A DNA stretch of 54,285 bases from Acidobacteriota bacterium (GCA_016179055.1 JACOSC010000017.1:1-54285), one strand, 5' to 3'; positions 7,871 to 16,746 are shown, numbered from the stretch's first letter. Translations and numbers: made by a program. Notes: a model not told the origin generated them from the sequence alone.

Positions 7871-8479
7871 TTATGCCTTTTTTCTATTGCTCAGCCGACG
7901 ACGAATAGCAAGGGATGCCAAGCTTAATCCGCCACCCAGCAACAACAGAGTACCGGGCTCGGGGACCGGTGGAGGTAACCTTCCTCCGGCACGTCGGTGT
8001 GTGAGGTTCTCCAGAAGATTAGCCAGCATCTCATCGGGAGGTTGCGTGGATTGCGCATAAACCGTGACGGAATCACCCGAATCAAAATCATCAAAAATAA
8101 AGAAAGTGGAGCCATCCGGGTTGGTTCCGATAAAATCAATGTCAAATCCCTCAGAGGTCCATCCAACGCCGTTAATCAGACCATAGTTTAAACCGGCCAG
8201 ATCAAACAAGGCGCCGTGGTTGATCGTAAGCGCCGGTCCGTCAATTAAGCGAGAAGGCTGCGAAAGCCTATAGACGTAAGTATAAACCCCATTGGATGAG
8301 TTGAAGTAGACTTCTACATGAAGATTGGCTGAGAATTGGCCGGTGAGTGTGACATTTTCGTTTTGTATCAAGTTGCCAAGCCCCGCCGTGCTGGTAATGT
8401 CCACTCGATCCGCGAAGATCGGCGTGGCGAGTCCCACCAACACCAACATGAGAAAGACTGCTAAATTCAAGCGTTTCAT
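7871..8479 (-). CDS. PEP-CTERM sorting-domain protein
   Basis: A secreted protein of 202 residues. I chose ATG at 8479 (MKRLNLAVF) because GGGAGG lies 9-10 bases upstream and a clean signal peptide follows (LAVFLMLVLVGLATPIFA); the longer frame to 8515 lacks these features. The C-terminus has the three-part sorting signal: PVPEPGT, a hydrophobic segment LLLLGGGLSLASLAI and a basic tail RRRLSNRKKA. PEP-CTERM proteins are cut and anchored or released by an exosortase, normally together with an EPS. The neighbouring XrtA-type EPS cluster fits that role. The central region is beta-rich with no known catalytic domain. Confidence 0.85.
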   Translation of the reverse strand: MKRLNLAVFLMLVLVGLATPIFADRVDITSTAGLGNLIQNENVTLTGQFSANLHVEVYFNSSNGVYTYVYRLSQPSRLIDGPALTINHGALFDLAGLNYGLINGVGWTSEGFDIDFIGTNPDGSTFFIFDDFDSGDSVTVYAQSTQPPDEMLANLLENLTHRRAGGRLPPPVPEPGTLLLLGGGLSLASLAIRRRLSNRKKA

Positions 8480-9109
8480 TGAAATCGTCCTCCCTTTCAT
8501 TCTCTGTGAAATCATTTAAGATAGCCCTTAGTACTCATCATTCATTTAATCCTGCGGTTAACTCTCTCGTACTCTACCGCGCTTTTGCTAGGTATCATAC
8601 TATCATTCTTGGCATTAAATCAACCTCCAATTGTAAAAGGGCTTACCTACAATTGGAAACCTTGTCCATCTTCTTTACGCTAGAACGCTTAGACTCAAAG
8701 TGAATTGGGAGTCCTCACGAAAGATGAATCTACATTAGCCAAGCCTTCTAAGTATTTAAAAAAATGCCAGGGGGTTTTTGCAGTGTTTCCATCGGCGAAC
8801 AGCCGCCTTCGGCGCCACCTACTGCATGAATGTCTTTTTGCCAAGGTTCAGACAAGTGACAGTCTATCACAAGGCAATTCAGTTTTCAACCATTTAAACA
8901 TAGTTTCCTCATTTTTTTCTAACCTAATTTGGAAAGGACACTCCAAGATAACAAACGGCAAATGAGATTCCTGTCCTGAGTTAAGAAAGTCTCAAGGAGC
9001 CGGCGGTATTAATTGATTTTGCCGGTCTTCTTAAGGTAATATTGTTCTAGGGCAATCAGCTAATAGTTTTGAAGGAGTCAAAACCCCTGATGGGATTTGG
9101 GGCCGATAT
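8480..9109. promoter_or_regulatory. Divergent spacer between the PEP-CTERM gene and the EPS cluster
   Basis: This 630-base AT-richer stretch separates the leftward PEP-CTERM gene from the rightward EPS genes and must hold promoters for both. A perfect inverted repeat CCAATTGTA/TACAATTGG with a 12-base spacer lies at 8627-8656 and could be an operator. A GCCGGCGG/TTGCCGG dyad lies near 9000-9032. I looked for the sigma-54 pattern (TGGCAC-N5-TTGC) used in some PEP-CTERM regulons and did not find a good match. Confidence 0.35.
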
Positions 9110-9976
9110 ATGCTAAGCGCCTTGACTATAGATTTGGAAGATTACTATAATGCATCGGTCTTTGACTCTATTTATCAGCGGCATCATTGGCCAAACCTGG
9201 AAAGTAGAGTTGAAGCCAGCACAGAGACCGTCTTGGAACTTCTCGCCCACCACCACATTAAGGCTACTTTTTTTGTTCTCGGGTGGGTCGCCGAACGCCA
9301 CCAGAATTTGGTGAAGGCCGTTTGTAAAGCCGGTCATGAAATAGGCTCGCACGGATTTCATCATGAGCTGACTTATTCCATGACCAGAGATCATTATCGT
9401 CAGGATGTCCGGCGATCCAAGCAGCTCTTGGAAGATTTAACCGGGAGTGAAGTTGTGGGCTACCGAGCGCCCAGCTATACCATTACCACGCAATCGTTAT
9501 GGGCTTTGGATATTTTGGTAGAAGAGTCGTACCAATATGATTCCAGCATATTTCCTATCCATCATGATCGTTACGGGATTCCAGGAGCCGAGCGATTCCC
9601 CTACGTTCGTTCCACCGCAGCCGGCAAGATTCTAGAATTTCCTCCCTCCACCGTACGCCTGTTGCGACGAAATCTTCCCGTCGCCGGGGGCGCTTATCTT
9701 CGAATATTACCCTACGCTTATATACGGTGGGGCTTACGCCAAATAACTACCATTGAGCGGAAGCCCGCAATCGTTTATTTTCATCCATGGGAGCTCGATG
9801 GCGATCAGCCGCGCGTAACCATGGGGCTTTTCTCAAGATTCCGCCATTACACTAATTTAACGAAGATGCGATCAAAATTGGAGCACTTATTCGCAGATTT
9901 CGAGTTTGGCCCGGTACGCGCGGTTGCTCAGAGTTTACGTCTAAGTGGAGCGGCGCAATTTGATTATGGACGTTAA
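9110..9976 (+). CDS. XrtA-system polysaccharide deacetylase (TIGR03006/DUF3473 type)
   Basis: This 288-residue NodB-fold deacetylase removes N-acetyl groups from nascent or exported polysaccharide. Visible motifs are TIDLEDYY near the N-terminus (metal and base aspartates), GSHGFHHELTYS (metal-binding histidines), GYRAPSYTIT, and YFHPWELD near residue 225, all typical of the exosortase-associated subfamily. Length fits the family. No signal peptide is evident. It heads the EPS cluster and overlaps the next gene by 11 bases, so the two are probably translationally coupled. The family assignment rests on motif recognition. Confidence 0.88.
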   Translation: MLSALTIDLEDYYNASVFDSIYQRHHWPNLESRVEASTETVLELLAHHHIKATFFVLGWVAERHQNLVKAVCKAGHEIGSHGFHHELTYSMTRDHYRQDVRRSKQLLEDLTGSEVVGYRAPSYTITTQSLWALDILVEESYQYDSSIFPIHHDRYGIPGAERFPYVRSTAAGKILEFPPSTVRLLRRNLPVAGGAYLRILPYAYIRWGLRQITTIERKPAIVYFHPWELDGDQPRVTMGLFSRFRHYTNLTKMRSKLEHLFADFEFGPVRAVAQSLRLSGAAQFDYGR

Positions 9977-10994
9977 GCGCTTTGCTGAGGCCGATGCCAT
10001 ACATTGGGACCACTTCGTTCGTCAACACGAAGATGGAAGTTTTTTTCACTTAACCGGATGGAAGCAGGTTATCGAACGTACGTTTGGGTACCAATCGTCG
10101 TACTTAAGCCTTGAAGACCGTGGCCAACTGGTGGCCGTCCTGCCACTGTTTAAAGTCAAGAGTCCGTTGTGCCGTGTTGCCTTTACATCTGTCCCATTTG
10201 GTGTGTATGGCGGGATCCTGGCGAGTTCATCCTCCGCTTATAGCGAACTGATGGCCAAGGCCAAAGCGTTGGCTGAAGAGCAGCGAGCCGCTTACGTCGA
10301 GTTCAAGAATATACGTAAGCGCGACGAGGATCTGCCCACGAAAGATCTTTATGTTACGTTTATACAGGACCTCGATCCCGATCCCGCAATAAACTTCGAA
10401 TTGATCCCGCGTAAGACCCGGCGTATGGTGCGTGTAAGTTTGCGCAATGAATTGGAGGCTGAATTCACGAGGGAGGGCATCGACGAATTCTACGAAATTT
10501 ATGCCCACAGTCTCCATTGGCTGGGTACCCCGGTTTTCCCCAAGCGACTATTCCAAAACATATTGCAAACCTTTCCGGAGTGTTTCTTCTTGTTTGTACG
10601 TCATCGCGGTCGCCGTATTGCCGGTGTGCTGACGTTAGTATATGGGGGAAGCTTGCTCCCGTATTATGGCGGCTCCTACCGTGAGTATAACCATCTGGGG
10701 GCCAATAATTTTATGTATTGGAAGCTTATCGAACACGGTTGCCAGACCGGTTATAAACGGTTTGATTTCGGACGCAGCAAAAAAAATGCCGGATCCGGCT
10801 CGTACGACTACAAACGGCACTGGGGTATGCAAGAAATTAGTCTGGAGTATCAGTATTACCTAAGCCCTGGTGAGCATTTACCAAATGTCAGTCCCGCCAA
10901 TCCAAAGTTCAAACTTCTCGTGGAGACCTGGAAACGGCTCCCCTTTCCCCTTACAAAAATATTAGGCCCTAGACTTGTGCGGTATTTTCCTTGA
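9966..10994 (+). CDS. FemAB-like peptidyl/aminoacyl transferase, XrtA/PEP-CTERM associated (TIGR03019 type)
   Basis: A 342-residue GNAT/FemAB-fold protein. I chose ATG at 9966 (MDVKRFAEADAIHWDHFV), overlapping the deacetylase stop; an earlier in-frame start at 9945 is less likely. Landmarks are HEDGSFFHLTGWKQVIERTFGY, the VPFGVYGGIL motif, and the C-terminal GGSYREYNHLGANNFMYWK, then GYKRFDFGRSKKNAGSGSYDYK, characteristic of this subfamily. Members are found beside exosortase A and are presumed to transfer an amino-acyl or related group during EPS or surface-protein processing. The exact substrate is unknown. Confidence 0.85.
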   Translation: MDVKRFAEADAIHWDHFVRQHEDGSFFHLTGWKQVIERTFGYQSSYLSLEDRGQLVAVLPLFKVKSPLCRVAFTSVPFGVYGGILASSSSAYSELMAKAKALAEEQRAAYVEFKNIRKRDEDLPTKDLYVTFIQDLDPDPAINFELIPRKTRRMVRVSLRNELEAEFTREGIDEFYEIYAHSLHWLGTPVFPKRLFQNILQTFPECFFLFVRHRGRRIAGVLTLVYGGSLLPYYGGSYREYNHLGANNFMYWKLIEHGCQTGYKRFDFGRSKKNAGSGSYDYKRHWGMQEISLEYQYYLSPGEHLPNVSPANPKFKLLVETWKRLPFPLTKILGPRLVRYFP

Positions 10995-11080
10995 TAATAG
11001 TACAAGCCTCGGTGAACGGAAGATAAAGCTTCAAAGTAGTATCGTTCACCCGTCGATGCGAGTCGTTTCTATTGGGGCCG

Positions 11081-11156
11081 AGGCGGATAGCTCAGTGGTA
11101 GAGCATCCCGATTACTCCGGGAGGGGCGCAGCGTTCGATTCCTGCTCCGCCTACCA
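11081..11156 (+). tRNA. tRNA-like sequence, anticodon UAC (Val?) with irregular T arm
   Basis: The 7-bp acceptor AGGCGGA/TCCGCCT pairs perfectly and is followed by ACCA. The D arm is GCTC-AGTGGTA-GAGC, and the anticodon stem TCCCG/CGGGA closes the 7-base loop ATTACTC. With U33 in place the anticodon is TAC, reading valine codons. Two features are odd: position 37 is a pyrimidine, and the T arm GCAGCGTTCGATTCCTGC is 18 bases instead of 17, with one extra base before TTCGA. It sits between two same-strand EPS genes. It may be a genuine divergent tRNA, a decayed copy or the footprint of an insertion. Confidence 0.6.
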
Positions 11157-11191
11157 GTGCCGGCTCCATGACCGATATCCCCTTGGCATCT

Positions 11192-12439
11192 ATGCGAATA
11201 TTGTATATCGCTCATCGGATCCCTTATCCTCCCAACAAGGGAGAGAAGATAAGATCCTTTCATCAAATTAAGTATCTCGCGCGACGTCACGAGGTGCATT
11301 TGGCGTGCTTGGTCGATGACCCCGGCGACCTGCGGTTTCAGTACGAATTACGGTCGTTTTGCCGCTCGGTTCATGCCGTCCCTATTAGCCGCTACTGGGC
11401 ATACTGGCGGGCGTTGCTTTCGTTGGCGTCCCGTCAACCCTTGACGTTGCCCTTTTTTTATTCGGCGCGATTAAAGCGATCGATTGCCCGTATGACAGAA
11501 TCGCTGGCCTTCGACCTGATTTATGTTTTTTCCAGTTCGATGGCACAGTATGTGTCCGATAGTGCGTGCGTGCCCACTGTACTGGACATGGTCGATGTTG
11601 ACTCCGATAAATGGCGACAGTACGCGCGGTTTACCCGGTGGCCGCGTTCGGCTTTATATGCTTTGGAATGGAGGCGCCTGGCGGCCTACGAATGCTCAAT
11701 TATGAAGCGCTTCCGCCAAACGTTGGTGATTGCCGAGCCGGAAGCTAAAATTCTCCGCGCTTTAAATCCCAGCTCGGCCATCACGGTTATTGCTAATGGG
11801 GCTGACGTGGCTGATGGCGATCCCCCAGCAGGAGGGAGCGTTTCTGCTGACCTGCGCAGGGCGGCGCCGTATGTTGTCTTCACGGGGGCTATGGACTATT
11901 TTCCGAACATCGATGGCGTACGGTATTTTATTAATGAAGTATGGCCTCAGGTTCGCCGGGCCGTTCCTGATTTGCGCTTTTACGTTGTGGGGATGAATCC
12001 CACGCGCGCGATCCGCGCACTCGCCAAGCGGGATCTTAACGTTGTCGTGACCGGTTATGTGCCGGATACGCGGCCGTACTTGGCGCACGCCGCGGCTTGC
12101 GTTATTCCGCTGAGAATCGCCCGCGGCATTCAAAATAAGATACTCGAGGCCGCCGCGGCTGGAACACCGGTAATAACCACTCCCCAAGCCCTCGAAGGCC
12201 TGTGTTTTGAGCCGGGGCGCGAGGTGCGATTGGCCGACACCGCCGCAACTTTTGCGGAAGAGGTGGTTCGAGTGGTGCAGTCTCCCGAGCAATATCGACA
12301 GCAGATTGCCGCGGCTATAGAGGCCGTGAAGACCCATTATTCCTGGGAGGCAAGCCTGTTGCAACTCGATACGCTGCTTTGTGCCGTGGCCGACACGTAT
12401 AGGAATCAGCCCCATAAATCGGCGGCGCAGGCTATATAA
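11192..12439 (+). CDS. Glycosyltransferase, XrtA/PEP-CTERM associated (TIGR03087 type)
   Basis: A GT-B (GT4-like) enzyme of 415 residues from ATG at 11192 (MRILYIAHRIPYPPNKGEKI). The frame is open to 11168, but the family begins at MRILY. The N-terminal motif PPNKGEKIRSFHQIKYLA and the mid-protein VFTGAMDYFPNIDGVRYF are hallmarks of the exosortase-linked TIGR03087 family. The C-terminal nucleotide-sugar site reads ARGIQNKILEAAAAGTPVITT. It probably adds a sugar to the lipid-linked EPS repeat unit at the inner membrane. It follows the tRNA-like sequence by about 35 bases. Confidence 0.87.
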   Translation: MRILYIAHRIPYPPNKGEKIRSFHQIKYLARRHEVHLACLVDDPGDLRFQYELRSFCRSVHAVPISRYWAYWRALLSLASRQPLTLPFFYSARLKRSIARMTESLAFDLIYVFSSSMAQYVSDSACVPTVLDMVDVDSDKWRQYARFTRWPRSALYALEWRRLAAYECSIMKRFRQTLVIAEPEAKILRALNPSSAITVIANGADVADGDPPAGGSVSADLRRAAPYVVFTGAMDYFPNIDGVRYFINEVWPQVRRAVPDLRFYVVGMNPTRAIRALAKRDLNVVVTGYVPDTRPYLAHAAACVIPLRIARGIQNKILEAAAAGTPVITTPQALEGLCFEPGREVRLADTAATFAEEVVRVVQSPEQYRQQIAAAIEAVKTHYSWEASLLQLDTLLCAVADTYRNQPHKSAAQAI

Positions 12440-12538
12440 TGAGAGTATAATGGTACTAGAGCCTATTGATGCTCGCCCGTTGTCGGGTTCCCTGGCTAGT
12501 ATGTGGATACCCAGACAATTGGAGGTAAGTTTAGAAGT

Positions 12539-14800
12539 ATGCTATCCCCTCGCAGACTCACCAGCAAGAGTAAGGTTTTGTGTGTGCTCTTGGTTTATTT
12601 GGCCTTGTCTCACGCCTCGGCGTTTGGGCAGCGGCTTTCCTTTTCCAGTCGAAACGATTATTTGAGCCGTGGCACCCCTTTTGGGATCGCCACGGGCAAC
12701 TTTAACAATCTTACAGATATGTTTCCGGATTTGGCGATAGTCAATACCGACTCTAATAACGTTTCCATTCTTCTCGGCGATGGCAATGGCGGGTTCACCA
12801 CCGGAACCGCGGTAACTGTCGGCGGAAAGCCGAAAGGCATTGTCGCCGTAGATCTCAATGGTGATAACAAGCTGGACTTGGCGGTTACCAATAGCCAGAC
12901 CGGCAACGTCTCGCTTTTGCTGGGCGATGGTCGAGGTGGCTTCACTCCTCGCCTGCCCATAGCCGGTGTCCAGAGTCCCGGCGCCATAGCCGCCGGCGAT
13001 TTTAACGGTGACGGGGTTATGGACCTGGTGGTTGCCAACACTGGATCAAGAACTATTTCCGTTATACTGGGACGACCAAATGGGTCCTATGCGGTATCGT
13101 CTCTGCCGGTCGGAACGGAGCCGCAATCCATTGCCGTTGGACGCCTAACCCGCGGGAGAAATTTGGATATCGTAGTGGCCAACAGCGGCTCCGATTCGCT
13201 CACGATTCTATTGGGCCGAGGTAACGGAACTTTTTTAAGCCCTAGGTCAATCATGCTGCCTCCGGGCAGCGCCCCCCGTAGCGTGGTACTGGGCGATTTC
13301 AACGGCGACTCAAACATGGATATCGCCGTAGCCGCGTATGGCACCCGGAGGGTGACGGTGTTTCCTGGTCGAGGTGATGGGACATTCTTTTTACCACAAC
13401 AAATACCTTTGCTGTCGCGGCCGACGACGTTGGCCGTTTCTGATCTGAATCAAGATCGCAATCTGGACTTGGTCGTGTGCGCCGTTGAAGATCTGATAGC
13501 CGGTGATTTGCCGGCGGTGTCCATTTTATTAGGCAATGGTGACCTCTCCTTTACCTCGGCTCCGGACCTCTCCGTAGGCTTTGGGTCGATGGCAGTTGTG
13601 ACCCAGGATTTCAATAGAGATGGCATTCCTGACCTTGCCGCCACAAGCTCAGGCGCCGGCATGGTTTCGGTTTGGCGTGGAGTAGGCGACGGGACCTTTG
13701 TTTCGGATGTGAGCTTTGCCAGTGGGCAATCCCCATCCGGCATTGTTTCCGGCGATCTCAACGGGGACGGTAAGGCGGATTTGGTGACGGCCAATTTTGG
13801 ATCAGAGAGCCTTTCAGTTTTTCTGAACGCCGGAGGCGGAACTTTCTCTGACCCGGTGAATTACCCCCTGGGTCCGCCGTCGACACGGTTGGATCCCACG
13901 GCTGTAGCCTTGGGCGATTTCAATGGTGACGGCTTCCTGGATGTGGCTGTCGCCAATGCGTACACGAATTCCGTTGCCGTTTTATTAGGCCGCGGGAACG
14001 GGACTTTCATTACTCCGGCCATACAATACCCGGTGGGATATGATCCGCGGTCTATTGCCATAGCCGACTTGAATGGGGATGCCTTCCTTGACATTGTCAC
14101 GGGTAATTTCAACGGCAACGGACTTCCCAACGAAGATTCCGTCTCCGTCTTGCTTGGGCGTGGCAACGGGACTTTCTTTCCGGCGATCAATTATCGCTTG
14201 GAGGCCGGCAGCAAACCGCGCGCCCTCGTCGTCGTCGACGTCGATGGCGATGGTTGGCTCGACGTGCTGACGGCCAATTTTGGATCCGCCAGCCTATCCA
14301 TCTTGCGCGGGTCGGATACGGGGCTGGTGACGCCGCCGGTGACTTTTTCGGTTAGTAATTGTGGACAGGGTCCGCATGGAATAACCGTAGGATATTTTAA
14401 CGGAGATACGGCATTGGATCTGGCCATTGGCGTGGCCGGTACCTACGACGTCGCTAACGACAAGGTGGCTGTTTTACTCGGCAAGCCGGAATCGCCGGGT
14501 ACGTTTACGCTTCCGGCCAGTTGTTTGCAAGTGGGTTTGGGTCCCACGGCCGTGATCACGGACGACTTCGATTTGGATGGCAAAGCCGACATCGTCGTGG
14601 TCAATAGCTTATCCAATAGCGTGGCCGTTCTGCTGGGCAATGGCGATGGCACTTTCCGCAGCGCCCAGTTTTTTGGGGTAGGCGCGGGCCCGCTTTTCAT
14701 GGCCATGGATGATTTCGATTTGGATGGCCAATGGGATTTAGCGGTGGCCAATGCCATGGGTAGCACCGTTTCCGTTCTGTATAATACTACAGTGCAGTGA
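12539..14800 (+). CDS. Secreted FG-GAP/VCBS repeat beta-propeller protein
   Basis: A 753-residue exported protein. ATG at 12539 is preceded by GGAGGT at 12 bases and opens a signal peptide (KVLCVLLVYLALSHASAFGQ); a GTG at 12503 is also in frame. The body consists of about a dozen repeats of roughly 50-60 residues with the pattern GDFNGDGxxDLxVAN...VSVLLGxGxGTF, each carrying a calcium-binding DxNxDGxxD loop, as in integrin-type propellers. No enzyme domain, PEP-CTERM tail or transmembrane anchor is visible, and the protein ends VSVLYNTTVQ. It lies inside the EPS cluster and may bind the polysaccharide or cell surface (inference). Confidence 0.85.
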   Translation: MLSPRRLTSKSKVLCVLLVYLALSHASAFGQRLSFSSRNDYLSRGTPFGIATGNFNNLTDMFPDLAIVNTDSNNVSILLGDGNGGFTTGTAVTVGGKPKGIVAVDLNGDNKLDLAVTNSQTGNVSLLLGDGRGGFTPRLPIAGVQSPGAIAAGDFNGDGVMDLVVANTGSRTISVILGRPNGSYAVSSLPVGTEPQSIAVGRLTRGRNLDIVVANSGSDSLTILLGRGNGTFLSPRSIMLPPGSAPRSVVLGDFNGDSNMDIAVAAYGTRRVTVFPGRGDGTFFLPQQIPLLSRPTTLAVSDLNQDRNLDLVVCAVEDLIAGDLPAVSILLGNGDLSFTSAPDLSVGFGSMAVVTQDFNRDGIPDLAATSSGAGMVSVWRGVGDGTFVSDVSFASGQSPSGIVSGDLNGDGKADLVTANFGSESLSVFLNAGGGTFSDPVNYPLGPPSTRLDPTAVALGDFNGDGFLDVAVANAYTNSVAVLLGRGNGTFITPAIQYPVGYDPRSIAIADLNGDAFLDIVTGNFNGNGLPNEDSVSVLLGRGNGTFFPAINYRLEAGSKPRALVVVDVDGDGWLDVLTANFGSASLSILRGSDTGLVTPPVTFSVSNCGQGPHGITVGYFNGDTALDLAIGVAGTYDVANDKVAVLLGKPESPGTFTLPASCLQVGLGPTAVITDDFDLDGKADIVVVNSLSNSVAVLLGNGDGTFRSAQFFGVGAGPLFMAMDDFDLDGQWDLAVANAMGSTVSVLYNTTVQ

Positions 14801-14864
14801 AGGACGCCTAGTTGAGGAGCCGGCATGATGGGCATTTACGATCTACCGTGGAGAGGAACTTCCT

Positions 14865-15887
14865 ATGACAGTGTCCGTTGGTGTGGGGATTGTTGGTGCA
14901 GGCTATTGGGGAATCAATCTCGTAAGAAATTTCGCACAGTTGCCCTCCGCTCGTTTGTTGGCTTGTTGTGATTTGGATGCGGATCGCTTTGACCGAATAC
15001 GGGCCGCCGGCGGGCCGGTATTTTGCACGACACGACTCGAAGAGCTCCTGGCGAATTCGGAAGTGGAGGGTGTGATTATTGCCACCTCGGCGGCGCATCA
15101 TGCGGCCGTGGCGAGGCAGTGCCTATTGGCCGGCAAGCACGTTTTTGTCGAGAAGCCGTTGACGCTCAATGCCGAGGATGCAAAGATGTTGGTCCATCTG
15201 GCCGAAGAACGCCGACGCGTTCTGATGGTTGGCCATTTAATGCAGTATCATCCCGGCACGGAAATGCTCAAGCAGTTGATTGAAAAGGGTGAGCTGGGAG
15301 AGATTTTCTATCTATACTCGCAGCGCTTAAATTTGGGGATCGTGCGCAAGGATGAGAATGCCCTATGGAGTTTCGCCCCGCACGACCTATCCGTAATTCT
15401 TTACCTTTTTGGCGAGGAACCGCTCGATGTTACGGCCCGCGGCGAATCTTACATTCAGCCGGGCATCGAAGACGTGGTTTTCGTTAACCTGCGGTTTAAA
15501 GACCGCCGCATGGCGCAGATTCAACTCAGTTGGCTTGACCCTCACAAAGTGCGGCGGCTTACCATTGTCGGCAGCAAGAAAATGGTGGTTTTCGATGATG
15601 TGGAGAGCAGCGAAAAAATTAGAATTTATGATAAAGGCGTGGATTACGCGCCATCGGTGGTATCATACAATGAATCGTTGACGCTGCGCTCAGGCGACAT
15701 TTTGATTCCCAGCCTCAAAATGACCGAGCCCCTGCGGCTCGAATGCCAACATTTTGTGGAATGCATACGAGACGGGAAAACTCCGCGGAGTGATGGGCTG
15801 GCCGGGTTGCGCGTGGTTAAGGTCCTGGAAGCGGCTCAGGTTTCGATGCAGTCCAACGGCCGTCCGATACAGCTTACTGACGTGTAG
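14865..15887 (+). CDS. Gfo/Idh/MocA oxidoreductase, probable UDP-GlcNAc(A) 3-dehydrogenase (WbpB/WlbA-like)
   Basis: A 340-residue NAD-dependent sugar dehydrogenase with Rossmann motif GIVGAGYWGINLVRNF at the N-terminus and the conserved EKP in HVFVEKPLTL. Start ATG 14865 has GAGAGGAA 6 bases upstream. The next genes encode a hexapeptide acetyltransferase, a DegT aminotransferase and a UDP-sugar 2-epimerase. That set matches the route to UDP-2,3-diacetamido-2,3-dideoxy-hexuronic acids: 3-oxidation, transamination, N-acetylation, epimerisation. The dehydrogenase would make the 3-keto intermediate in the cytoplasm. The exact substrate is inferred from context only, and the UDP-GlcNAc 6-dehydrogenase needed first is not in the window. 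Confidence 0.85.
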   Translation: MTVSVGVGIVGAGYWGINLVRNFAQLPSARLLACCDLDADRFDRIRAAGGPVFCTTRLEELLANSEVEGVIIATSAAHHAAVARQCLLAGKHVFVEKPLTLNAEDAKMLVHLAEERRRVLMVGHLMQYHPGTEMLKQLIEKGELGEIFYLYSQRLNLGIVRKDENALWSFAPHDLSVILYLFGEEPLDVTARGESYIQPGIEDVVFVNLRFKDRRMAQIQLSWLDPHKVRRLTIVGSKKMVVFDDVESSEKIRIYDKGVDYAPSVVSYNESLTLRSGDILIPSLKMTEPLRLECQHFVECIRDGKTPRSDGLAGLRVVKVLEAAQVSMQSNGRPIQLTDV

Positions 15888-15909
15888 AGCCAAGAGGCGA
15901 AAAGGCAAA

Positions 15910-16518
15910 ATGGCGGAGAAAGACTATTTTGTGCATGAGTCAGCTTATGTCGATGAACCAGTTACTATAGGGAAGGGAAGCAAGATTTGGCATTTTTCTC
16001 ACATAATGGCCGGGGCGGTGCTGGGCGAACGGTGTGTGGTTGGGCAAAATGTCAATATTGGCGGAGGCGCCGTGCTCGGCAACAACGTGAAGGTGCAGAA
16101 TAATGTTTCGATTTATGACGCCGTGATTCTCGAGGATGATGTTTTTTGCGGTCCGTCGATGGTGTTTACCAACGTAATCAATCCCCGTAGCCACATTGTC
16201 CGGAAAGACGAGTATCAAGTGACGCGCGTTAAACGAGGGGCGACGCTTGGCGCCAACTGTACGATTATCTGTGGGGTGACCATCGGGCGCTACGCTTTTG
16301 TCGGCGCCGGTGCGGTCGTTACGCGCGACGTGACGGATTTTTCCCTAGTCTATGGCAGCCCCGCCCGCCGGCAAGGCTATGTGTGCCGGTGCGGCGTTCG
16401 CTTGGGGTTTCGATTCGGCGATGACTACGAGCGGGTGACCTGCTCATCATGCTCAGCCGAGTACGAAAAAGGCGAAGATGGCGTCTCCGAAATCTTGTAT
16501 CTCGATTTAAGCGATTAA
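15910..16518 (+). CDS. Hexapeptide-repeat N-acetyltransferase (WbpD/WlbB-like)
   Basis: A left-handed beta-helix acetyltransferase of 202 residues. ATG at 15910 begins MAEKDYFVHESAYVDEPVTI, the usual family start, so the longer upstream frame is rejected. Hexapeptide repeats run from GKGSKIWHFSHIM through GVTIGRYAFVGAGAVVTRDV. Conserved CGPSMVFTNVINPRS and the closing GSPARRQGYVCRCG are typical of WbpD/WlbB enzymes, which acetylate the 3-amino group of UDP-GlcNAc3N-type sugars. The C-terminus has four cysteines in a CRCG...CSSC arrangement, suggesting a small zinc site. It follows the dehydrogenase gene by 22 bases, consistent with co-transcription. Confidence 0.87.
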   Translation: MAEKDYFVHESAYVDEPVTIGKGSKIWHFSHIMAGAVLGERCVVGQNVNIGGGAVLGNNVKVQNNVSIYDAVILEDDVFCGPSMVFTNVINPRSHIVRKDEYQVTRVKRGATLGANCTIICGVTIGRYAFVGAGAVVTRDVTDFSLVYGSPARRQGYVCRCGVRLGFRFGDDYERVTCSSCSAEYEKGEDGVSEILYLDLSD

Positions 16519-16564
16519 ATGCATGATGCCCTCAATGTAACTGTCGTCCCCTCATATAAAAATC

Positions 16565-16746
16565 GTAACTGTTCACGGGGATCGGGGTCCAGGGATCAGA
16601 GGCTGGGGCCCGGGGGTGCCGATGACTGTTAGGAATTATCTTAATTTAGAGATTGGGTAGTGGGGCGGATGCTTAACAAATGGCGGACGGTTTGGAAAAG
16701 AAATCCAACCAATATCGCCCGACCCCCGATCCCCGTGAACGGTTAT
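16565..16746 (+). mobile_element. MITE copy 1 (plus orientation)
   Basis: The left end GTAACTGTTCACGGGG and right end CCCCGTGAACGGTTAT form terminal inverted repeats. The interior shares long runs such as GATTGGGTAGTGGGGCGGAT and TTTGGAAAAGAAATCCAA with the inverted copy at 48632-48822. There is no ORF. Flanking octamers TAAAAATC and TAATAATT may be a decayed 8-bp target duplication. It separates the acetyltransferase gene from the aminotransferase gene and fills most of that gap. Confidence 0.75.

Noticed and set aside
8500-9110. Sigma-54 promoter of a PEP-CTERM regulon
   Set aside because: The nearest candidate (TGCCAGGGGGTTTTTGCA near 8765) has wrong spacing and a poor -24 element.
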